Origin: Actinomucor elegans
Taxonomy: Eukaryota > Mucoromycota > Mucoromycetes > Mucorales > Mucoraceae
Length of the DNA: 64,000 nucleotides
Direction of reading: 5' to 3'
Assembly: GCA_026027325.1 (NCBI GenBank)
Contig: JAMSLZ010000005.1
Location: 744,001-808,000 of the forward strand
In this document: positions 45,890 to 57,554 of the stretch, in pieces
How positions within the stretch are numbered: the first letter of the stretch is position 1
How the letters are laid out: every line of letters starts with the position of its first letter
Program-made: the position numbers and the translations under genes
The notes under the pieces: model-generated
The model's database searches: none
What the model saw: only the letters and a program-made list of their open reading frames with translations
What the model was told of the DNA's origin: nothing

Positions 45890-48800
45890 ATGTTAAAATT
45901 CTTTGCAAAGCTCTTTGAAGGAATTTTCAAAGAACCAGATCTTCCTAATACGAGTATCTCTGGCTCAACTCCTTCCTCATCACAACGTTATTTTGAGCCA
46001 AGAATCAATCGCCCAGTTGAATCTACCAGAGCGCTAGTTCAGCAATCTACCACAACTCCAAGGCACAGTGGTCAGTATCTTACTTACCAGTCAACTCCAT
46101 CCGAAAGATCTCTCAGGGGTACTTCTACCAATTACACACCCACCACCCCCAAGCCCAATCATCTTTTGGGTACAGTAACAGGAACATGTAGCATACATGA
46201 TATTAACAAACCACCAAGTTTTTGCAATGAAAGTAGAGCCGCTACATCATCAACAAGGCACAGTAACCAAGCCTATATCTGCCCGGATCCTCTTAACCAT
46301 ACGAATCATGAGATAGCTATCATCGCCTCTCGCGACAGGCGCTCAACTGCAGCTTCAAGACCAGATACTCTCAATAAAAAGGATGTTATGGTTAGTCGCT
46401 CGAGAATAGCAATACCACCACCCAACAACACTTATACAAATATTATGAATCAGCCATCATCGATTGAAACACCCAAGCCTAATATGGCCAAATTCATCGC
46501 CCATTTGATTGAACTGGTCCTCAAAGAGAAAAAGCTTGATGAAAAGTCGACCGGTGCCTTGCTCAGTGGAACCCCAGCTGAACTTGAAGCCAAAGGCGTA
46601 GCCATTCTTGATTTGATGGTCACTGGTAAGTTTCAACTGTTTCATTCAAAATACCAATAGGCTAATATTATGCAATATGTCATACAACAAATAATACTCT
46701 CAGATGTGAATAAGGGCTTAGCTAATAAATGGTATGCAAAACATACTGTCCAAAAACAAACAAACCTATTTATCCTCTTCTTTAATTAATAGTACTTTAA
46801 CTTTATCTCTTCCGCGAGATCATCGAGATAAAGAGGTTGTGCTTCGTCCTCACAAATTGAAGGTGGGTGATATGGTCAACCTGAAAGAGCACCCTGCTTA
46901 TGAGGGAAATGATGAGGAACTACATTGGTCTGGTGTTCTTACAAAAGTTCAACGATGTAAAATAGCTATTGCTTTGTTTAAAGAAGGTGATATAGAATCT
47001 CTCTTTACTTTACCACCTGAATTAGTACGGCGATGCCAAATGTAAGAACTCTTTGTTTATCCATAAACGCTAAACCTTATTTGAATATACAGAGTAAAGT
47101 CTACAAGTGATGTTACTTATACAAGGTAAGCATGATTCATATAATGAGAGAATTAAGTAGTCAAGGCTCAACATAGTGCACCGTTTTTATTTTAAACATA
47201 GAATGCTGGAAACATTATCTATGCTTCAGGAAGATATCAAGAGAACTCAGAAGCCGCTTACACTCGGCCTACTTGGTCAAACAAAGCTTAAATCGTCTAT
47301 TAATCAAGAAGAAAATATCCAGTTCTTTGATAATAGTTTGAATGAATATCAAAAAGATGCTGTAAAGTTTGCCTTGGGGCCTTCTGTCGTTTCATTGATT
47401 CATGGACCACCAGGTATATCTGATTAGATTACGTAGTCTAATGCGTATGATACTAATGACAATAACTTTCTATATATACTCTATGCCTGTAGGTGTAAGT
47501 ATATTAATACCACTACAAGCTAACAGAGATGTACAGTATATTAATTAACCGATTCGACTCTTTTGATCACAAAGACTGGAAAGACTCACACTTTGGTTGA
47601 AATCATTCGTCAACTGACCATTGTACAGCAAAAGCGGGTTTTAGTATGCGGGCCTTCTAATATATCGGTTGGTAAGTGGCCTGTATACGCATTTTATATC
47701 AAAATTACAAAGCACATGCTTATTCATCACTCTATAATATATCATTTTCCATCACAGACAATTTAGTTGAAAGAATGATCAATTATGAAGGTATCAGAGT
47801 AGTGCGCATTGGACATCCGGCCAAGGTGACAAACGATGTGATCCCTCACACTTTGGATGTGCTGTGTTGTGATACTGGAAGTAATATTGCAGCCATTTTT
47901 AAGGCTGAAATGGATAAATTGAAACTGGAACAACGCAGAAGCCCAGATGAAGACCATAGGGGCGCTATTGATCGTAAAATTACCATTCTCAATCGAGCCT
48001 TCCGACAAGCTTCCAGCAAATCAGTTAATCAAGTTATGTCAGCTGCGAATGTTACGTTTTCAACATTGAGTGGGTATGCAAATTTACACCTTTTTAATAC
48101 AATTGCGTTAGTATATAAACTAATGGATGCTTATAGATGTGGTAGTTTTGATATGCGTAATAAGATATTTGACGTCGTTATCATTGATGAAGCAGCTCAA
48201 GCTACTGAGCCAGAGTGTTGGATCGCCTTGTTGAAAGGAAGCAAGGCTATTTTGGTCAGCAAATCTTTTTCAAATAACTTGTTGTTTTACCCTACTAATA
48301 CGTAAAAAAAAAAAAAAAAAAAATATAGGCTGGTGATCACCTACAGCTACCTCCAACTGTCATGACTCCTCCAGTCATTATTAACGGCACAGCACGTCTT
48401 TCTAAAGGCATGTCTACATCAACTCATTTAACATACACTTTATTCGACCGGTTATCGGATATGTTTGGTGATGATATTACAAAAATGCTCTGTATCCAGT
48501 ACAGAATGCACAAAAATATTATGCGTTTCAGCTCAAATGAACTGTATGGAAAGAAGCTCGTCGCAGGCATCCCCAATTCTACTCATCTATTACGCGACCT
48601 TCCCAAAATCAAGTCGACCAAGTATACCAAAAGTTCTATTATGGTGATTGATACAAGTGACACAGGAAAGGCATTAGAATCTCAAGGCAAGGGCATTAAT
48701 AAGCAAAGTACAGCAAATGATTATGAAGCTCAGCTTGCTATTCGTTATGTCAAGAAGTTACTCGATGAAGGTCTTACTGAAAACCAAATTGGTATTATCA

Positions 48801-49234
48801 CACCTTACACAGCTCAAGTAAGCCAGCTTTTAACAGCAATGGGGGAAAGATGGCAAGATATCGAGGTCGGAAGTGTGGATGGCTTCCAAGGTCGCGAAAA
48901 AGAAGCCATAATCTTAACTTTAGTACGTTCCAATAATAGAGGTGAAGTAGGATTCCTGTCTGAGAAGAGAAGATTGAATGGTAAATATTTTGCCAAAAAA
49001 AAAAAATTAAAACAACTTGATATTATTAACAGTGTCTTTATAGTGGCTATGACGCGTGCAAGGAGGCACCTTGCTATCATTTGCGATATGAAAACTTTGA
49101 ATGGCCCCAAAAATGGATCCCGACGAGCTCGTACTTCGAAATCTGACAGAAACTTCTTGGCAAAGTGGATGCAATGGTTGAATAATGAAGCTTTTGTTCA
49201 GTATAGTCAAAGCTTGAAAAATATTCCTGCTTAG
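45890..49234 (+). CDS. IGHMBP2: SF1B DNA/RNA helicase, IGHMBP2/SMUBP-2 (Hcs1) type, copy 1
   Basis: Eleven exons: 45890-46625, 46704-46731, 46793-47041, 47093-47125, 47202-47413, 47493-47494, 47575-47671, 47758-48073, 48137-48254, 48329-48980, 49044-49234 (877 aa). The sixth exon is 2 nt long and completes the Walker A glycine. Motifs: HGPPG|TGKT (I), VCGPSNISVDNLVERM (Ia), VVIIDEAAQATE (II), GDHLQLPPTV (III), CIQYRMH (IV), VGSVDGFQGREKEAIIL (V), VAMTRARRHLAIICD (VI). The N-terminal SMUBP-2-like region (FIAHLIELVLKEKKLDEK, GVAILDLMVTG) is preceded by some 200 residues rich in Ser, Thr and Pro that copy 2 lacks. The R3H and AN1 domains of animal IGHMBP2 are absent. The last intron (63 nt) is stopless and a multiple of three. 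A TATA box lies about 55 bp upstream. Confidence 0.88.
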
Positions 49235-49485
49235 ATTTCTTTGCATCACTTGAATCTTTGTTTCCACTTGTTGTATTTATTTTACAGCTTGTAATATATT
49301 TCTTGATAAAAATGCAACATAAACCCATACTGTCATTCAGTAATTGATTTTTTTTAAGTATATAATGAAAAGTTTATTTTATCACTGTCCTCTTTTTATG
49401 TATTAAAGATAGTCTATTTTATTATTTTTAATATAAAAGATACATAGTATTTACAATAATGATATGTGAATAATGAATATGAGAT

Positions 49486-51625
49486 TTAGTTGTGAATAGC
49501 ATCTCGCCAAGATTTCAAGTTGGAGGGAATACGCTTCCAAGTAGATGGCTTCAATATACTGACACCTTCGAGAGGGTCAAGCTTCTTTGTTTCGTCTGCA
49601 TCATTTTGCTCACTGTTTAATCAAGAGTTAATATACTAAATATAAAGAATAGAAAAAACATCACACGACACTTACTCAAATTCTTCACGTCCAGAAACCA
49701 AATCCACTTCAACCAAAGGAATTACCTTTGTCTTTTTGATAATCTTGTAACCTGCGAAAAGGATGACGACAATAGGAACACCAATGTAGCACGCAATAAT
49801 TTCAGCTGCTTGAACGGGATTAGATGACCATGCGTCATATCCTTGACCAACAATTACGAAGGAACAAATAGCAAATGCAAAGATAGGTCCGACGGGGAAA
49901 AGTCTTGCCTTGAAGGGCAGATCGGATACCTTATAGCCCTGTGCAATAAAAGCACGGCGAAATCTCCAGTGCGAGGCAGCGATACCTAACCAGGCAATAA
50001 AACCAGCTACACCAGATATGTTCAAAAGCCATCGATACACAACACCATTACCAAACAGCGAAGTCAGGAAGGCCAACATACCGATAACAGCTGTCAAAAG
50101 CACGCAATAGATAGGGATACCTCTCTTGGTAATTCTTTTGAAAATCTTGGGGGCCTTTCCTTCATTAGCAAGATCTAAAAGGGTACGACTGGAGGCATAA
50201 AGGCCTGAATTACCCGCAGATAGAACGGTAGTCAAGATTACAGCGTTCATAAGATGAGCAGCAGGTGGGATACCCGCCTTCATAAACACCAAAGTGAATG
50301 GCGAAACTGAAATATCACTGACATCGCCCTTTAACAAGAGTGGATCATCGTAGGGAATAATTAAGCCAATGATGAATATTGATAGGATATAGAATAGGAC
50401 AATACGCCAAAACACTTGCTTAATAGCCTTAGGAACGTTCTTGCGAGGATTTTCACTTTCACCTGCAGCGACACCAATCAATTCTGTACCTTGGAATGAG
50501 AAACCAGCAGTCAAAAAGGTGCTTAGTAAGCCTATTCCTTGGACACCACCGATATTAAACACTTCCAGACCATAATAATGACCACCCAAAACAGCAGTAT
50601 CTACGAGAATACCAAGAATAATAAAGACAATGACTGTCAACACCTTGATCAAGGCAAACCAATATTCAGCTTCACCTGTAGATAGCTCATTAGATCAATG
50701 ATTAAGATTGGTATAATAACATTATCTACTTACCATAGCCTTTGACAGAAAACAAGTTTAATGACAAGATCAAGACTAGGAACACTATAGACCAAACATA
50801 ACTTGGAACATGAGGCGCCCAATAGGCCATTACCATTGAACCAGCAGTCTATATTATATACATTTAGAACATACTCTGGGTTATTCAATATTCCAAGTAC
50901 TTACCAATTCGACAGCAACAGTAACAGCCCAGTTATACCTGTAAATCACAAGGTTATTCATTAAAAAAACGCACCTTAAACTGGTTCAATACAGTACTTA
51001 CCAATAGTTCCAGCCTAATGCAAACCCTAGTGCAGGGTCAATAAATCTACCTGCATAGTTATTGAAACTCCCCGAAATAGGAAGATATGTAGCCTATATC
51101 ATGTTAATTCCACAAAGCTTCGTCTTCTTTTTTACGAGTACATACCATTTCACCCAAACATTCCATCATAAAAAATACCATGATACCGATCAATGCATAA
51201 GCAATCAATGCACCACCAGGGCCGGCAGCAGCTACTGAAGCGCCCGAAGCCAAAAACAAACCCGTTCCAATAGTACCGCCTAATGAAATCATAGTCAACT
51301 AGAATAAAAGAACGCGTTAAAGGCATATTTTGATCTGTCAAACAGCTTGACTTACATGTCGAGCTTTCAATGCTCTTTGTAGCTTAGGTTTTTCTTCAAC
51401 AGCATCCTCTATAGATATGGATTGTCCTCTACTATATACCCGGTCCACATCTTCGTAAAAGTGGCTGGTATCCCCATTCTTCGTGTCTGAGGGTGATGCG
51501 CGCGATCGCATGGTATCATATTTTACGTCGTTCATATCGATCTCTTCAACAATCTCATTGTTGCGACTACTACTGCCCTCTGCTTCATTATTAGTCTTTT
51601 TATTCTTTCTTCTTCCGCTAAACAT
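49486..51625 (-). CDS. Amino-acid permease (AAT/YAT family)
   Basis: Seven exons: 51625-51356, 51298-51146, 51093-51002, 50938-50905, 50848-50734, 50675-49676, 49612-49486 (596 aa). It begins with a 90-residue cytosolic tail rich in Ser/Asp/Glu, then RALKARHLTMISLGGTIGTG, the TM1 signature of fungal amino-acid permeases. YLPISGSFNNYAGRFIDPAL, FQGTELIGVAAGESENPRK and NSGLYASSRTLLDLA are further signatures; about twelve membrane segments in all. The C-terminal tail ends PSNLKSWRDAIHN, as in Gap1-like carriers (a site of regulation in yeast). Specificity cannot be read from sequence. The first intron carries ACGCGT. GATA-type sites (TTATC/GATAA) occur upstream near 51750 and 52030 and would suit nitrogen control, but such sites are expected by chance in AT-rich DNA. 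Confidence 0.9.
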
Positions 51626-53505
51626 GAGGGTGTAAGGTATATTATAGAAAAATAAAAGAGTAGAAAATGCAAAGTAACAGAAGATTTAGATCCAACAATT
51701 TTTTTTTTTTTTATATCTATCTGTTTTTTCCTTTAAAGTCAAGAAACTTAGATTATCTATTTCGTTTCCGAAAGGAAAACCTATCCTATTTCTTAGTAGA
51801 ACAAAGGTTTCAGTTATTGGTATTCCTTGGCTAATAGCCAAAATCGCCGTTTGCAAAATACAATAAAATCCAAGGTGGTATAGTATCTGGAAAGACAGGC
51901 TATTTGATACCTCTGTAATATACTTTGATAGTGTAGTATTTTGACATGGATGCGTCATATTTTTAACATTATTGCTCAGATTCAAATGTTCGAATTCACT
52001 ACTAGTGTCAACTTGATCAGAAACTACCTAAACCCGATAAGGTTCAAACTAAGATCTGTTGGTACAACCAGTCGACATTTAGTGCAACACATACTATATC
52101 ACTTCTTTGAACTTAATATTATACGCACCTTTGATCTAAATTTGAGCTCGACTCTATATTAGAGGATTCAAGATTCATAGAGAATCTTCCAAAAATTATG
52201 ATAAAGGGTTCATTTGAAGAACTAGTAAATAGTAGCTAAGTGGAATACGGCAATGTGACCCACTGTCATCTTTCCGGGAAGCAAAAAGATAGTAGTAGAA
52301 CAGTGAATATTTAATAAATGAAAGTTATGTAGATCTGTCTAAGCATATAACTTTCTGGTTGCTACAGGTCCTCTTCCTACTCGCATTCGGATCGGGTCGG
52401 CCTAATAGTTTAGCCAATATGTCAAATCTGTCAAAAGACAACAAAATTAAAAGGCTTCTTGGCTGATCCTATTGCTATTAATTATATATTCAACACTATT
52501 TATTAAAAAAGAGTCAATGTTCATTTTAGCGAAGCCAAGCAAACCAGCGCTAGAAATCAACTACTCACTTTAAGTACATTCAATGCCTGCTATTGGCCTA
52601 AGTTTATACAATATTCCAAGGTTAGTTTTTTTGTTTCGATTTGATCTGTCTTTCTCTACTGAATCTATCCTCTTTACTACAGTTCATTTTTTTTCAACTG
52701 TTTGAACCCTCTTTCAAGTACTGTACCGTCATTTATGGTTTTGTACCTATGAAACTGCTTTACAGACGAGTATCAATTCAGTAGAGATTGAATATGATAT
52801 ATATATATATATAAAAAAAAAAAAAAAAAAAAAAAAAAAGGGAGCGCAGAGCGATCATCTATTCTATTAAATGGAAAGAAAGCTAGTTCAATTACCAAAG
52901 CATGCTTTTTTTAAAAAAAAATAGATCCTAATAGGTAAAGTAGTCTATCCTGAGAATACATCATGAATCACTAGACGTGATACCAAACTATGATCCAACG
53001 AGGGACTTGAGAATGAGGGAACAAATATATAGTTCATTACTGATAAATAAAGTTTACTTGCTGTATTTGGCTAAAGAAAAGGTTCTGTCATATATATCAA
53101 CTTTTCCTGAGTATGGACCAACAGGTGCACAATGATAAGCTATGCGAAATAATGTATTATTACAGCACAGATCAGAAAGTCACTTGTGTACATGGAGAAA
53201 ATGTTCATGTTGTGTACTGTATCGATATTTTACAAGCGCAGACATGATACTATTGTTGTTGAAATACACTGCACCGCATTGAATAAGAAACGCATGCTAT
53301 TTTTCATGGAATACACCCCTTCAAAGGTAGGCTTCATCTGGCAGAGCATATATAATAAAACATTGAGATTTTTTTTTCCTATCAGTATTTTGGAAGTCAT
53401 ACCTTTAGCACTGGAATAGTATTATATACGTATTCTGTACTATAATATGCCCTGACTACAGAAATTTACTGAGTCGTTGTTGTCTTTATCTCGGTGAGTG
53501 GTTAT
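51626..53505. other. Intergenic region upstream of the permease
   Basis: About 1.9 kb of AT-rich DNA with T/A tracts, including TA7 joined to an A27 tract near 52798-52839. A short frame at 53186-53419 (+) has no family resemblance. No gene is called. Confidence 0.4.
52798..52839. repeat. (TA)n joined to an A27 homopolymer
   Basis: An alternating TA run passes directly into 27 consecutive A bases (52813-52839). Confidence 0.85.
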
Positions 53506-53866
53506 CTAAAAGCTGTCTGAACTTTCTTCAAATTTTTCTTGGGAATCATAGTCGATGAAATAACCTGCGGTGAACAATAGGTAGATATACTTGTATGACA
53601 TATCCTTACATATTCCTTCGATCAAAAAAACAGAGAGCAAAATACGTGATTGACAACACAGTTAGGAAAATATATCAATCTAAAAGAGCTCGAAAATAGA
53701 TCCACCAGATGGGAAAAGCTATACCCTTTTCTATTAACGCTTTGTTTATGCTGAATGATAATGCTGCCCTAGCGCCAAAAAATACACCAAGTAGCACTAT
53801 AGTAATGACGTTGGAGATGATCGCGGTGAATACTTCAGAGACATTTCTTTCATATGATATATCCAT
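53506..53866 (-). CDS. Putative small single-pass membrane protein
   Basis: Two exons, 53866-53725 and 53564-53506, give 66 aa if the 160-nt intron (GTATAG..CCGCAG) is correct. The N-terminal part has one hydrophobic segment (IISNVITIVLLGVFFGA) followed by SINKALIEKG. The C-terminus is acidic (YFIDYDSQEKFEESSDSF) and ends at a stop. I do not recognise a family. The hydrophobic helix, the clean phase and a plausible acceptor speak for it; the small size, long intron and weak donor speak against. Without splicing the first exon alone would still give a 63-aa membrane peptide. Confidence 0.35.
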
Positions 53867-54065
53867 GTTGTAAGTGTAATGATAAAAAAAGAGTCAACAT
53901 CAACCACTATTTATACATATTCAAATTAGATGAGCCATACAGGGTTGATGTTGACTATACAGCAAGATATCAAGTTTAAATTATGTTATTATTTTTTTTT
54001 CTACAGCTAATCCAATATTCTTTAATATATGTATGAAAGGATTGACAGTGTTGGTAAAGGGAAAC

Positions 54066-57000
54066 TTAGTCTTCAAAAGGGTACTCAAATGGTTCAAAAG
54101 GTGCGGCCTCTTCTGCTGCTGCTCCAGCTGTTGTTGCATCTATCAAACAAGTCAGTTTTGTATAACATTAATAACTAGAAGAAACTTACCGCCAGATGGA
54201 ACACGAGGTTGGATCAAATCTTCTTCTTCTTCAGGCTTTCTATCTACCAACATGATAATACCACCAACATTTTCTTGCTTGACAGGTATATAACGTGAAT
54301 CATCCTTGAAAGCGATATGCTTCAACTGAGCAGGCACGACACGAGCCATATTCTCGAGGATCTCAAAGGCCTCTTCCTTCTTTTTCTTTTGTACAGTCTT
54401 GCGCTCTTCCTTTTTGTCTTCTTCCATATCCTCGTCCTTGATACTTGTAGGTTTATCTTCATCAATGTCCATTTGATCGCCCTTTTCTTTTTCAATCTTC
54501 TTTGCGCGTGCCTTGGCTTTGGCAGTCGTAGAAAGAACAGCGGTAGCTACCTTCTCCACGACAGTGGCAGAAGGAGGCTTCAAAGCTGGAGGATAAGCAA
54601 ACAAAGAAGCCTTTGCATTTGATACAAACTCAAATCGTGGTGTTTCGAGGTTTTTGTTGAGACCGATGATAGCAGTAGGTGTAAATGCTAGACTGAGCAT
54701 ATGTGTTAAAGGATACCAGTACCAAAATTGTGTAAAGACAGCCATACCAACAATGGCAGGCATGTTGGCATGTCCGGTTCTGGACAAAAGTGAAATAGTA
54801 ACATTTCTTCCACCAGCATCAAGGATGCCTTGAGCAAGGACAGCGCCAAACTTGGCCATAGGGTCTTCGTGCTTATCACTAATGATCTTTTCATATAGCT
54901 TGCGAACGCCAGCGACCTTGGGATTTGTGTTTTCAGTTTGTTGGATGAGAATCATGGCTTGAGACATGAAAGCACCTTGACGGACAAAGTCAACAGGATC
55001 CTTGGTCATTGGTTCAAGAAGCTCAAGAGCATCAAGATAACCAGTACCAGCACAAGAAATACCAAGAGCAAGTGTAGCACCGTATCTTACATGGGGATTA
55101 TAACTTTCAGCCAAGAGTTGAACAATACGAGGCACTTGCTTGGGGTTACGCAACAAGACAAAACCAAGAGAAGTAACTGCAGCACGACGAACATCATCAT
55201 TCACATCACTGACAGCGACATGAAGCAAACGACGAATAGCCTTATTATTACCGGTGCCACTGTAAGCCATGGCAATCGTGTAAATACCACCATAGCGAAG
55301 CACAGGGTCCTTATCTTCCAATAACTTCGAGATCAAATCATCAGCTTGCTCTTCCTTTCCATACATGATAAAAGGCATACCAATGGCCAAACCACGGATA
55401 ATCTTCTCATGTTGCGTCTCATGAGCATATTGAAGCATCTCCTCGAGTACTTCTTCGTTACCAGTACCGAGCATGATCAAACCCATAGATAAACCAGCGG
55501 CTTCACCAGCAACGGCATTATCACCGAAAAGAACATTCTTGAGATCGTCATAAATGGCCTCATTGGCAGTAGCCATACCAGCAACACCAAGACCGAGACA
55601 AGCACCATGTTGAATCACATCATCAGAAGTGTCTTTTAAGGCAGACTTTAAAAAGTTGAGAACTTCAGCACCGTGATTTGCGTTAATCAAACCTAATGCA
55701 TATAAAGAACCACCTTCAGAGTATGAACTATTGCCACTAACACCTTCTTGAGGTAAATAAGGCGCCAGCAAGTTCATAGATTGAGCCAATTGACCCTACA
55801 CAAAAGTCAGTATCTATGTTTGCTAATATAAGTGAAGTATACCTTGTGAATCACACCAAGAGCTGCAGTAGCGCTGAATTTAGACCAATTGGTAGCTCTG
55901 GATAACCAATCGAGGTTTTGGCGCAAGAATTCATCGCTTGTAGTACCGGCTTGCATAAACGCGTTGGCGAAAGTAACAGCAGAGTGATAGATGGAATTTC
56001 TTGACTCTAGCGCATTCTACAAAGATATGAGTATACTATCTTTAATCCTATTCCTTTGCCTACCTTTGTATTCTTCAAGATCAATAAATCAGTGTGATTG
56101 TTGCGATACAAGAATTCAAGATGAAGACGAATTGATTCTTGGCCTGATAAAATAGACTTGATCTTTTTGTAAGGTGTATCGTTCTTAGGCTAAAGAAAAA
56201 GGTATTAAAAAAACTGATCAAACCAGAAGAGTTCCCAGAAATACCTTCTCTACTTCCATAGCTTCTGTCTTTTCTTCTTCTTTTTCAACAGGTAATTCTG
56301 CAGAAACCTTGGATAAGAACTCTTGTGTTGCGTTTTCTTCCAAATCAAATGAGATTTGGTAGGCCATCAACTACGCAATAATCAGTAAAACGCATTATTA
56401 CTTGAATATCAATCTAACCTCATCCTTCTTTTCAACCAAACCCTTGAGCATATTAGCGCAAGAAGAGGTATCATTCAAATGAACCAAACATTGACTGATG
56501 GAAATATAATCAGGATTTTCGAGTGTCTTGTAAAGATCGACTAATAATCTCAAAACTTCGTTACGGAATTCCAAGTTTTGAACTAGCGTCATACACACAT
56601 CGAGAACGTAAGAGAGAAGTTTGCTAGCATCGCCCTTTTGAATGATAGACTTTACAATATCCAAGCGTCTTGATTCAAGTGCAATACCGATAGCTTGTTC
56701 ATATTCACAGTCCTCAGCACAACGCTGGAACATTCTCTCTACAATATCTTGCAGTCTAGGATCGATCTTTTCGGGAATGTCTACACCTGCTCGAAGGTGA
56801 ATGTACTTGTCAATACATTTAGCTACAAGAACTAATTAGTCATCGTTCAAAGGAAAAGCTTGGATGGCTTACAAATGATAGTGGTTACGTATTCAGAAGA
56901 CTCTGAAAGATCAAAAGATTGACCTGCACCAAGAGCAAATGTGAGAGAGTCATCCAATTCACCCAAGTTATAATAAACCTAAGGACGCGTTATTATACTA

Positions 57001-57338
57001 TAAACCACTTCGTATATATCCACTCACCTTGGAAGCAACCAAAGCTGCCAACTCTCTTTGACTGAAAGATGAATCTTCATACAAGATCTCACTACATACA
57101 TAATAAGTAACGACGCGTAAGCAATAACAAGCTTTAGATTGCTTACATTTTAGCAATAGAGTCAGAGATCTCGGCCCAAAACTCATCAACAAGAGTGTTT
57201 AATTGTTGAAGAGCATAAACTTTGAGTTCAGGCTGTTGCTCATCGAGTAAGGCAATAATACCGTCTATAAAAGGCTGTTAAGCTATTGAATGATAGATCT
57301 TGCTTCTAACACTTACTGGCAGAAGTAAGAGCTGTCAT
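54066..57338 (-). CDS. RPN2: 26S proteasome regulatory particle subunit Rpn2 (PSMD1)
   Basis: Ten exons: 57338-57317, 57264-57147, 57091-57028, 56978-56873, 56822-56419, 56370-56245, 56189-56064, 56016-55843, 55795-54190, 54139-54066 (939 aa; yeast Rpn2 has 945). N-terminal helices ([40 protein letters not shown]) are followed by the proteasome/cyclosome repeats ([66 protein letters not shown]), a Lys/Glu-rich insert ([20 protein letters not shown]) and the C-terminal [15 protein letters not shown] block. Rpn2 is the scaffold of the lid-proximal base and docks Rpn13 through its C-terminus, which here ends EPFEYPFED, consistent with the known acidic/aromatic Rpn13-binding tail. The first exon is only 22 nt. 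Two introns carry ACGCGT. Divergent from CTR9. Confidence 0.95.
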
Positions 57339-57554
57339 AGTATTGTTGAATATATAATATATACAGATATAAAGAAGAAAAGGAAAGGTATCTTTGGTTT
57401 GATATTGCTTTTGACCGCGTTTTTGGCTTCTGAAGGTTTACTTACGTGTTGAAAGGTGACGTATACTTGTCTAGATTTGAGCGGAGTTTCTTGGGAAACG
57501 TCTCGACCTCTGGTTGATTCAAAGTCTTTTTCATATCTTTTTGTTCGGTGAAAA
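57339..57554. promoter_or_regulatory. Divergent promoter shared by RPN2 and CTR9
   Basis: Only 216 bases separate the two start codons. The segment is less AT-rich than other intergenic DNA and contains CCGCGT (about 57415) and TGACGTA (about 57457-57463), a CRE/ATF-like core. I found no exact PACE (Rpn4) site GGTGGCAAA. Co-regulation is inference. Confidence 0.5.

Noticed and set aside
47416..47574. A single AT..AG intron as an alternative to the 2-nt microexon
   Set aside because: It would also restore frame (CCA CCA GGT then ACT), but the ends do not fit U12 AT-AC consensus (ATATCCTT), the second copy starts ATGTTT instead, and it would leave the conserved internal AG-NN-GTAAGT unexplained.
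51750..52040. GATA-like sites upstream of the permease as nitrogen-control elements
   Set aside because: GATAA/TTATC is expected often by chance in this base composition, so it is noted but not called as a feature.
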